Part shown: one piece after another, positions 10,001-22,000 of the stretch
Layout of the letters: each line of letters starts with the position of its first letter
How positions within the stretch are numbered: the first letter of the stretch is position 1
From: Plakobranchus ocellatus
Taxonomy: Eukaryota; Mollusca; Gastropoda; Plakobranchidae
NCBI GenBank assembly: GCA_019648995.1
Contig: BLXT01003724.1
Span: 2,177,717-2,207,011, forward strand
DNA length: 29,295 bases
Reading direction: 5' to 3'
Program-made: the position numbers and the translations under genes
Notes under the pieces: model-generated
Seen by the model: the letters and a program-made list of their open reading frames with translations, nothing else
Database searches by the model: none
Told to the model about the DNA's origin: nothing

Positions 10001-13000
10001 ACATGCCTACCGTTCCGGAAATTCTGGATTCGTTCCGGAATTCTACCAGAAAATGACCAGTTTTCCGAAAATCTGCATTTTTATTACAAAATCCGGAATT
10101 TGTGATTGGTCATACTCTTAGAAATAAACCTAGTCTAGATGTAGCGGCGTCTCTCTACATAAAGAACGCGAGAATATTAAAGGACTTAGAGAAAAAAAAT
10201 AACGGCGTTAACACTACAACAAACTTTTCAAATGAATAAAATGCATGGCGCTCTTTGCTACACCTTTTTTCATAACACTCAGTGTGCATCTTGCAGACTG
10301 AGGAGGGGTTGGGGTGGTTTGGGGCAAACCTATCGGTGCAGTGCATCTATAGACAAACATCATTGTTAGGCCTACCATCAGTCCCATCACTGACTGTTAC
10401 CCCATTGACGGTCGGTCATTCATACTGTGACGTCACTCACCTGGACTAGGGTTTTTTTTCAACAGACATATATTTGCGACAAAAGCAAATACGAAAATTC
10501 TGACGGCAAATTTATAATCAGCGACCTTGATTTAAGAAGATCAATGCGGCAGAATTTCAATTTTAATAGAAATAAAGAGTTTTGGAATAATTTTTCCCGT
10601 TTTAAATCTGTCAACTGTACTATTATAGGTTTATGGTTTGATTGAACTTAATCATTTAGACTTTAAGATTAACTATACGCGCAGTCTTATTTCTAGAGAA
10701 GTTATAAAATCAGCATTGAACTTAGGCTGGGTGCGAGACTGTCTAATTGATGCCAGGCTCTTGCCATCGCCAGTCTTATGAAAATAGATTTAGAACTTAA
10801 TATAATACAATCAGGCCTGTGTATATTCGATAAGTCTACATCTCTTCATAATGACCAAAAAAGAAATTGCTCTACACAGAAGCTCCAATCCGCAAAAGAT
10901 GACAGCATTGTACTGTATTCGAAAAGAATGCATCGAGGCATTCCGCATTTTAGGGATAGAATAGGGAAATGTTTAATGGAATTTTCTATTTGAGAAAAGG
11001 TAAAAAATTGAATTCCACTGGTAACATTGAAATAAGTGACCCAAAGTTGAACAAGTCTCTGCAAATTTTCTTTTCATAATGTTGTTAGTCTTGGGCGTGG
11101 AATGTAAGCACGGAGGCTAAATGTTAAGCAGTTGACTTAGTGGTTGTGCCGATCTAGACAGGACCTGATATCCTCTACTCTCCGCCCCCATCCTAAAGGT
11201 ACACCTCTATGATTAATTGGAACTTAGTTAAATTGAGTGTTTATTTTTTTTTTTTAATCAGCGTCAGTTCCCGTCATATTGAGGTTTGTTCCGCATTTTT
11301 GCCCTTGATGTTCCTCAAAAATTTTTTTAAGGGTAGGCATGTCTGAGAGTTACTGGAAAGAGGCAAATCAGTACCAGAGAAATATAAAATTAATCATAAC
11401 AGATTAAATGTCATGTTGAAAAAAAAGGCTCAGGCCTTTATCTCTTTACTATGTGCAATTTGAAAAGTAAACTTTATATGTTAGTTGATGACCACTTTTA
11501 TACTGAGTGTGTTATGATTTTTGTGGATTAAAGTTATATAAACAGCGAGAACGCATTAAAAACTAAATATTAGTCTTGAGGTGAAAGAAACATGTTTTTA
11601 TCTCTTTATCTTGTGCAAGGTGAGAAAATGAACTTAAAGTGTTGGTTAGTGACCATTTTCATACTGTATCACGATTATTGTGGACCAGTTTTTTGCTTAA
11701 TTTAGTTGCGGTGGTCGATATGGGCCCATAGTGGTTATTGCAATTATAGTGGTGATAGTACTGATACCTAGTCTAGTGCTTCAGTATACAATTTTATACA
11801 CACAGAGCAACTGGAAAAGGCTAAGTTTCATTTCTAAGGGGATTCCCCTTTCTCAAACTGCTAAGACTGGCAGTCTACACTTTAGATTGGGTTAGAAATT
11901 GAGAAGTAAACAAGCGTGGAACTGAATGGGCTCTGTAGACAGGTCCCCAATTCTTGACTTGTTTGAGGAACTGTATCCAGACGATAATGGCAGTGATAGG
12001 GCTGAATGTGTACAAGATGCACAGTTGATACTTAAAGGACTTAAACCCTGAGCCTATGTTCAAGCTCTTGGAGATCAAGATTTAGATGTAGATCTAGTAA
12101 ATGGCTGGTTTCAAGAGGCATCACCTCCACTACCAGAACCAGTTTATGGTAGACCTAGGCTGATAGTGGACTTAACCTGAAGACTCTAATCCCATAAAAA
12201 GTGAACGGGTTGGTGGTATAAATTTTTATTTCATATGAATCTGTATTCAATTTCCTTTCCATTGGTACATAGTTTGTAGTTTTATGTTGAAAAACAAAAA
12301 AGTTATGTGAATTTTTGTTTAGCACAATTTAATTTTTCAAAAACACAAAATTAATTCGCCTTTGGGGGTCTTTGTGAGTATTGAAAATTCACCTCCCTAA
12401 GAGTTAAACATTGAAAATGTATTGGAAACTGTTATTTTTCAAATTGTACATTATTTTTTATGCTGTTACACTCAGAAACTCAAGATTATGAACACAACAC
12501 TCACAGAATCAAACAGTGATGAAAAACCAGTTTGAAATACCCTGCTTTTAGATTGTCACCTTTCAGACATTATTTTCATTTTCCTTTAAAGGATGAGACT
12601 ATTGAAGAGACTGGCTGGAAGTTGGTTCATGGGGATATTTTTCGTCCACCTCGGTTTTCTAAGCTACTGACTTCCTTTGTGGGAGCTGGTATACAGATTT
12701 TCTGCATGGCTCTTATCACTATATGTAAGTAGCCAAACTCTTGCTTTTCATCAGTTTTACTATTAAAGTAATTCAAAATCTCACAAAATGTGCTTAGTAT
12801 TCCTATCTGGTTCAGTTAAATAGATAGTTTCAGTATTTAAACTGACCCATTGCTCTAAATATAACAGAGTACAATAAGATGAGAGAGCTTACTGATGTGG
12901 CCAACCAGATAAAACCCCTCTTCCAAGCACTGCAACTAGCCCACAACATAGTGGCGATACTTTTATGCCAAAAACCAGCCAAGCCATTAGGTGGGCGAGA

Positions 13001-16000
13001 GGAGGGCAGTGCACTGGCGGGCAGTCGGCACTAATAGTAATTTATTAGCATCATTAAGATGACTAGGCTATATTGTTGCTTACCTAGCAATCATTTGGAT
13101 ATTTTGTATTCGAAAATGATATAATGTGTTTCCTACACAATATTCATATTATTATTTGTTTGTTTTTTAAAGTGTGCTTTAAGAGCTTCTCATATGTAGA
13201 ACAAATACATTGTCATAATAGATAAATATTTACGGCTATAAGGCTTGCAAATGTACCATATCTTTAATCTCTCTCTCTCTTTCTCTACAATTTTGACTGA
13301 CCCTCCCCATCCCCAAAATCCTAATGACCTTTTGTATTGGCAATTGTGAAGAAACTAACCGATGTTATTGTTATACACGTAAATATAACAAAACCCAATT
13401 TTAATCTAATGAATTCTATTTATGTACCTGTATATCTTACCATCTATCTATTTATCCTTCTATCTTTTTTATTTTTTGTAATTTAGAAAAAAATTTCCTG
13501 CACGTCTTATATTTTCCAAAAAATCCTGTTGCATGCATTTTTTTTACCTTTTACTCCTACTACCACTCGGTATGAAACCAAATACTATTGGTGCTGCTTT
13601 TAGTTTTGTAAATGTTTTTTTTTATGGATCTACCTGTACCACCAATGTTAGGGTTATGCTGACTTGCCAACCTGTATGCAAGTGTACTTGAGTACGCATA
13701 TCTTGAAAAAATACGCAAACAAGCAGCAAAAAATTTTAATGTGCACTTCCCTCAAATGTAATAAGCGAAATTAATGGGGGCCGTGATTTTGCCTCTTTTT
13801 AGACATTCTTATTTAAGGGTAGCAGGGTAGAGTCAGAAGCAAAAGTGCAAGACTTTTCTTGTTAAAATTTGAATTAAAACAAATTAAAATGTAAAACACC
13901 AGCTTAAAAGCTATCAAAGGTAGGATATTTGACTTACGCTTTTGTTTTTCATATCATGCAAATGATAATTTCTGATCACCTCAATTGTCTGCAGTCTTTG
14001 CCATGCTGGGTATGTTATCTCCTGCTGCTCGAGGCTCTCTCATGACTGTTGGGATCTTCTTGTATATGTTCATGGGGTGAGTATTGACTTGATCTACTTT
14101 GCTCTAAATATATCTTATTGTTTGGAACAAAAAAGTAATTTTCAAATTTTCTTGAAAAGTAGTAAACATACAAAATTGGTGAAAGCACTGTGAAGGGAAA
14201 TGTATTAACTATTATGCAGTCTGAGATTTTGTGAAATTAATTTAATATGTTATGTTATCAGAGATGCAATACATCTATTCAAAATTTGAGCAAGTAAGGT
14301 GAAATAATAACTTGAATTATATATTTATCCGATCCAAAGAGGCAAACAATTTGGGGCTCACCTTTTTTCAGTACTGTGTGAGCAAAATATGCTCAACATA
14401 ATGTGGAAATTCTTTGAGATAAATTTAACATATTACTATGCCAAATGTAATTGATTTTAGGGATAAGTCCTAGCCCCATGATCAAAACAACTTTGTTATT
14501 GCATTCCTGCTGAGCCACTGAGAAAACTATTTTCTTAGCTTCAGTGATCCTTTTTTTAATCCAAATTTTATGAAGCTAACTGTCTTTTTCTAAGGCATTA
14601 ATACAATTCGTCACCTCAGAATTACCTTATGCCATCTCCATTTTTTGCTTAAATGGACTTATTTACACCAAAGGCAATAACTAGTCCCACTTTATATATC
14701 TTAGAGGTATCGTTGCCGAAAGAAACTCATACATGGAGTAAAAGGCAAGTTATAAATTATTTTTTCTATTTTAATAACACTGGTTTCCAAACTTTACACG
14801 CAATTTTCTCCGAACAAGGAAATGTGGAGATAGCATAAAGTAATTCTAAGGTGATGAATTGTAACTTTTTTTTTAATGGTTATTGAAGATAAACTTGGAA
14901 TTTTCTGTATTCTGCAATGCCTTGACACACTATATTGATTGCTCATACAGATTGTTTGCTGGTTACTTCTCTGCACGTCTTTACAAAACCATGAAAGGTC
15001 TTCAATGGAAAAAAGCTGCTTTTCAGGTAAAAACAATAGCAAAATTGATCTGATATCTTTATTGAAATATTGCTAGTTGAGCCTGTGTATGTAGTGCAGT
15101 TGAGGGTCTTTTTTGTATTTTTTGTATGCTTATTAAGGTTGAAATGCAGTATTTTAAGAGACCATACACAGTAATCAATTTTCCAGGTTTTATGGAATTT
15201 TTATACCCTATCAGTCAGATGCCAAGATAAGAGTTTTTATGAATTGTCAAATTATAGAAAGTGAATCGTACAGTAAAAGTATGTGTTCAGAATTATTTTT
15301 TTTAAAGAAAGGAAAAAAAACAAAATTTATTTGTTTGATTTAATCCACCAATGTTATCAGTATGGTTCGAAAAATTCTCCAAGTTAGTGTCTGTGCTACA
15401 TAAACAAAAATAGCTTGCCAAAGAAACACTTAAATCGTGGGAAAAAAAGTTGTATTTTCTGAGACATTAAAAAAAATAAATTGTGTGTTTGTAAAATTCT
15501 CTCCACAGACGGCAACAGTTTACCCAGGGATCATGTTTGGTATCTGCTTGCTTCTAAACTTTTTCATCTGGGGAAAGCACTCATCAGGAGCTGTAAGTAA
15601 ATTTTTTCTGTTTCTTTCTTTTTGTGCTGTTGAGATCTGGAAAGTTCTTGGTCTAACTATTGGTCTTGTTAAAGTGATATTTTATCTTTAGCAAAGGTGA
15701 AAGATTATGTCTAGATTTCATTTGGCTTTCTCCTACAATAAATCATTCTTTTCCAGATCCCTTCATATCCATACTTTGCATATTTTGAGTTCACTATGTG
15801 TATTTAATGATCAAAATCTCCTGCTGTCCAGTGAAATACAACTCCTCTCTGAATTGCTTCTGAAATTTCATCTTAATAATCCAAAACCTAACAGAATATA
15901 TGTTTTGAAGCCTTTGATAAGATGCTAAATTGTATTACTATTAGCCTGGCTACCTACTAAATTAAGAATACTATAGTATACAAAGAAAATAAAATGTATT

Positions 16001-19000
16001 CACATCATTATAGGATTACTTTTATTACTGTATTGTTAGGTAATTGAAAAATTAAGTTACATCCTTTTCAGAAAAAGCAAAAATCCCGATAAAAATTTAG
16101 ACTAACAGAGTGAAATTAATTGTCCTCTAGAATAAAATCAGAAGCAAAAAACATACAGCAAGATTATAACTTACCAATCCCTGTAGCTTCAATAGATCCT
16201 TAATCCATATGATATGTGTAATTTGCACAGCAGATAACAAGATCAAAAAATGGTAGCAAAAGTTCAGCACACATCAAAACTGTCAAATAATATTCTAAGG
16301 GCAAAGAACAGGAGCTTTCATTTGCCTCTTTTAAAAATTATATCAACATGGGATCTCTACATTATTCTAATTGAGTTTCCTTTGCAACGTCCCCGTTGTG
16401 GAATTTACCTAGTGTAGCACATCTATTTGTGTTTTTGAGTTATGGCTACAAAATGCAGAAATATTTAAGATTCTAAGTAAAAAATTCAAAATGATTTATT
16501 TTGGCTAAATAGACCTAGCTTCACACAAATCTAGATAAGATCTGTAAAGGTTGTGTTGTCATAGAGGCTTAGACAGTTTCTAGATTACTGATTCATTGCA
16601 AAATAAAGATACTGAAATCTATTTTGGATTTACACAAACTGAAAATTGAATTTGTGGATAGCAAACCACTACAGATAGATCACTACTTGAAGAAGCAGAA
16701 ATATAAGTTTTATGAAGTGATCTTAATAAAAACTTTCAGCTTTTCATTATAAAGAGTTAGTGTCCTTTTTGTACTGTTCTAAATTTCTTTTTTTGTTTTT
16801 TTTTTTTAATCTAAATTTCATGGAGAGAGCAAACAAAAAAGAAAAAGAGTATTTACTGAATTTACTATTTTGAGAGTCAATTAGCAAACAGAAAGTATTA
16901 ACATGTTCACCATATTTAACTTTTCATTTCAATAGCTATCCCTCCTGACAGAAAATAAAACCTTCAATGTAATTTGATACTTTATTTAAGATAATAAAGA
17001 ATTACAACATCAAGAGGAGAAGAAAAATAATAACAGCTTTTCAAAGGAAGTTCTATTATTGTTCTCACATTCATCCATTGGACCATACATTAAATAAATA
17101 GTAGGTAAATCTAAACATTACTCTCCTACAACAAGTGAAGATGAGTTATTAAAAGAGGTAACTCATAAAGAATCAATCAAAATTCATTTTATACTTGGTC
17201 AAATGATAGGTTATATTACACTGCTTAGAAAATTAGTACATTTTATGATGTGCATTGTAAAGTAGCTTGGTTAAGATCATGCTTGGCTAAACATTTTATT
17301 TGTCTTTGTAAAAACAAAGAGATGTCTGTGAACAAAGCAAAATGGAAAAGGGGCACCTGTCCTTCAATCTCGGCGATTACCAATACAACAAAATAATTCT
17401 CTGAGTTGTAAAAATGCAACTCGTTTTGAAAGTTAAACTGTATGTTGAAATATATCTTAAATAAAATTATTCATAAAGTCAAATATTATTATGTAGATCT
17501 AATTTTACTACGGCTCAAAAAATTGGCAGGATTTTCAGTATACTGATGTTTATTCAGCATCTGTGGAATTGCAACTTAAGTGACCTTACCAAAACTGTTT
17601 TACAACTATTATTTATGTACAAAAACATCATAAATTTGCGTGGCTTCCATTAAAGTAGAGCAGTTCTAAAATTGGGTTTAAATCAATTGTAGATAAAAAT
17701 TGGACTGTAAAACTGAGGCTAGAGTGAGTTTAATATGTTAAATAAAATTCTAAGCCCCCCCAAAAAAAAAATCATTTGTAATATGAGCTGTTTGTTATTA
17801 TCTTTCCATTCATTTTGGGATTTGGACTCACAAACTTACTCAGAGGCCCTTTATTTTGATAGATTTCTATGCTCATTTTGGCACCAGTATCCTGGAAATC
17901 AATAGAAATATCTTAAGAACTAAATTATCTTTGACGCAAAAAAAAAAAAAAAATTGCATGGTTATCAGTGATCCATATTTTTATAAATTGAGTTGAAAGT
18001 GCATTCTCATTTTCATTGTTTAATGGCGGAATTTCTTGTTTTTTAATTTGAACATTGCTCCTTTCCCCTATTCAGCAAAAAGTCTACTAGGGAAGTATGA
18101 GCATTGAATATAAAACCTAAATTAGACCTCAATCCCTGATGGCTTTGCCATCACATCAGTATTAACTAACTGATTTTTCCTTTGGGGTGTACTGATTTTA
18201 AACAAATCTTTTCTGCGTGTTTATTGTGGTAGGCTGTCTACCAGATAAGGAACAAAGGCCTAACATTTACTTGAAGAGATCATAAGACAATTCAATTTTA
18301 ACAAAATTCTACATATTTTAGAAACTCTCGGTTGTTTCTTTTTTTTATGACCTATCGATCCTATTTGTTTCCTCAAAAGAAAATATGCAATGTATAAAGG
18401 ACTTGTGTAGACTCTACCTTTTCCATTGGGACAGGTCCATCTTTTCTGGATCTAGATCTAGAGACCTATACCTAGGATAAGAATTCACATTTTGAGATCT
18501 GTATATGTTTGATGTAGAGACAGACTATACTCTCATAAGTATCTTAATTTCTAGAGCATCTGAATATAGTACATTTTAGTGTCATTGTGTAATGGTAAAA
18601 GTACTAGATTATAATTGTCTAGATCTAGATCTATGCAGATGATAATTATAAACAAACATAATTTGCTAAACTTAAAGAAATAGAACTCTTCCCCCCCCTA
18701 AAAAAAAAAAGAAAAGATGGTCTCTTTTATGTTCTTTTCATTGGTCGATTGACTTAATGTAATGCCAATTACAATTTTTAAAAATCTTTATTTACCTTTA
18801 AAAGGTTGGCAACAATATATTGAATATCCCAAGTTTCAAAACTTTGAACTCAAACCCTTCACCTGTCATTGTAAAATTATTTAAAAAATACACAACATAT
18901 ATCCATACAGGTCCCTTTTACGACAATGCTGGCACTTCTCTGTATGTGGTTTGGCATTTCTGTGCCTCTGGTCTTTGTAGGCTTCTACTTTGGCTTCAGA

Positions 19001-22000
19001 AAACAGGTAAAGTTTGCATTTTATTATCGTCGAGCTGAAGCAAGTTTATAAGGTTTAGCTACCATCTTTTCTTTTGATTTGATTATGCACAAAGTATGTA
19101 ATTTTCATCAGGACGATTCCATTTATTGTGATTGAAAAAAAAGGTTTTCATTAAAATAATGCAAATGAGTTGCAGCCTTGCTTTAAAAAAAAAAAAGCGA
19201 AAAACTTTTTTTAACTTTGTAGATTCAGTACATAATATAGAAAAACCTATTAGATTGATCAATGTTAAGGTCTTTGTCACCCTATATAAAATTATAAAAA
19301 GAAAATGTTTTTCTTTTGGGTGGAATGATAATGTTGGATCTTTCCTTTAAAAGCAATGATTGCATCTTCAGAGGAAAGTATGCAAAACAGGAATGCTTAA
19401 TAATTGATTCTCTGAACTGTTTCTCTAAGGCATATGAACATCCAGTGCGAACAAACCAGATTCCACGACAAGTTCCAGAGCAAACGTGGTATATGAACCC
19501 ATTTCTCGGGTAAGAAGATTTACGTTGGTAATAAAAGATAATGGTGAAAGTTAATTTGTATCATACATGAATACCCCAATACTGGTTTTCAATAAAAACA
19601 AGTAAACTTGTGACAGATGATATATAGCAGCAGAATGTTGAATTTTAAATTGGAGCTACAAGAACCAAAAAATTTACAAATCTGTAAATTTGGTTATCAG
19701 GGGAAAAAAATCAAGTTAATACTTTATAGAAGACTTGCAAAAAGTAACAAAGCTCAGAAAATTCAGGTTGAGTATACATATGTTATTTTATTTTTTTTTT
19801 GTGTAATTTTTTTTTTTTCTGGGCAGTCAGAATGATGCCAGATGTGTGATAACTTGAACTTGTTTTGTTTGTTTCTTTCAGCACACTGATGGCTGGTATT
19901 TTGCCTTTTGGTGCAATGTTTATTGAATTATTCTTTATCTTCACAGTAAGTAATTGTAATGTATTTTTTTTGTTGTTCAAATTCTTTTTAATTTGTAATA
20001 TCTTAATGCCTTTGTAACATTTTGAAAGGAATGTTGTCATTATTTTGTATTCTGATAAACATTTGATATTGACTCAATTTTGTATAATTAAGAATTTTCT
20101 TAAGTGTTTTCTTTGATTTCAAATCATAAACTAGCATCAGTTATAAAATGATACAAATTTTCTGAAACCAATGAATGAATTTCACATCATTACTTTTATT
20201 GAATCAGTTTGTTTGATACTGATGTTTGTCTCACAGTTGCTATAAGTAGGCCTACTATAAGTTTTACATGTCCGTTTGTCAACAGGCTATCTGGGAGAAT
20301 CAGTACTACTACTTGTTTGGTTTCTTGTTCCTTGTGTTTATCATCCTTGTTGTGTCAGTGTCTCAGATTGCTGTGGTCATGGTATATTTCCAGCTTTGTG
20401 GAGAGGTAACACAAAATATACTATAATGTAAACTACTTATGATAAAGTTAGATCATAAATTCATTTTTTGATCATGGTTGCTATTTATTCAAACTTACTT
20501 TCGTGAAAATAAATCTTTCTTAAAATTAACTCAATTAAATGATTCCGCAGTGGTTATTTTCATACAATTCCACTGTCATTGTTATTTGGTATGGTGTAAC
20601 AAAATCTAACAGTTCCTTTACATGTTAAGCTTATTTTATTCTTCATTTTATCGCAGTGTTATGCAAATCATTCTCAAGAGAATTTGTTTTTGTGCTATGT
20701 ATTTTTACGGGATTCTTTTTTATTTTGTTTATTCAATTCTTATGTACTTATTGATCTAAATCAGTGAGTAAGTGGTCCAATGAAACTGCACAGATATAAT
20801 AAAACCTTTGCCGAAACCTGACTGTCAAATACAATTAATTTTTAATTTGACCAGGACTACCATTGGTGGTGGAGAACCTTCATTGTATCTGGTGGCTCTG
20901 CCTTCTATGTCCTTGCCTATTCTGTGTTTTACTTCATCACAAAGGTATGTGCCAAGGCATGACGTGGTGTTGTTATAAAAAGAAAAAAACTTCATTTATC
21001 TGGTTATTTTGGCATTGCAAGAGAGACAGACACATATTAGTTATTGTATTATTGCATCAATGGCCGAGGAATCACAATACTAAAGATAATTTTCAAAAAA
21101 TGAAGATGGCTGGTTAACTTGGCATCACAAGAAAGAGTGGCTGACACATACTGATCTTTGTATCATTGTATGAGTGATAAAGGGGTCAGAATACTCTAGA
21201 AATAGGCATGGATTGATGTGTTTGCACAGAACTTGTGAATGAGATAAGATGGGATATGTCTTAACAACCACACAGTCTAAGGCAAACCCTTTTTTATCTT
21301 GCATGATGCATTCTTACTTATCTTAGCTCATTCATAGTGATTGGAGCTAATAGCAATCACAAAATAATTCTTTGCTGCTACTCATCATCTTTTTCTGTTC
21401 TTTTTGTATCACTTGAAGAGAACATACAGGAGATGCTAAAATTGCTATACTGTTGTGTAACTTGGTTTGTGGCTTAGCAGGCCTGCCCAGTTTTTCCAAT
21501 GCTAACTTTCCATTTTGCCTCGGAAAAATTCTGGGGAATGCCCATAAATTGCCGTTCTTCCTTCCAATTTTTGCAAGTGTTTAAACAGAAATATATGAAG
21601 TTTTATAGTTGACACTAAGTTTTACTTTCAAAGGTACTTCATTATACTTTGTTCAGGAGGCAAGATTACTTAGACTTGAGTCTTATTGAATTACTCAGAA
21701 CTGGACTATGTCATAGTTTCACTTCAGGTACAAATTATGTCTCCCCCCCCTTCACATGCATATACACACTTAAAGTTTATGTTTAAAGATTATTATATAT
21801 GTCTATTAGAATTTTGTATAAATATTTTTACTTATAATTAGAGGGCTGTAAAAATCGTATGAGTATGATGTTTTCTTAATGCCATGTGAAAACATAGATA
21901 TGTCTCTGCTTCTGATGCAAATCAGTATTTTTTGCCTCAAGTATCGCTATTTTAATCATTGGTAAATACTCAGGCTTGGCTTTGTGTCTCTCTGTCATTC

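Larger units (their letters stand above)
9661..12591 (+). other. TM9SF4 intron 3, host of an inverted-repeat transposon
   Basis: Contains the 1,348-bp element at 9998-11345, a diverged tandem duplication (11437-11687) and a coding-like patch (11926-12180). The remaining sequence is AT-rich with no other recognisable feature. Confidence 0.8.

Noticed and set aside
13660-13845. CTGACTTGCCAACCTG and a loosely inverted end near 13840 as a small transposon
   Set aside because: Inverted similarity limited to about six bases and no target duplication.
18585-18640. tRNA-like 5' half (GTGTAATGGTAAAAGTACTA)
   Set aside because: No T-arm or acceptor stem; it merges into the TAGATCTA repeat.
21475-21580. 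GGAAAAATTC/GCCCAGTTTTTCC segment resembling the end of the intron-3 transposon
   Set aside because: Only similar in composition; no CAGACATGCC end.
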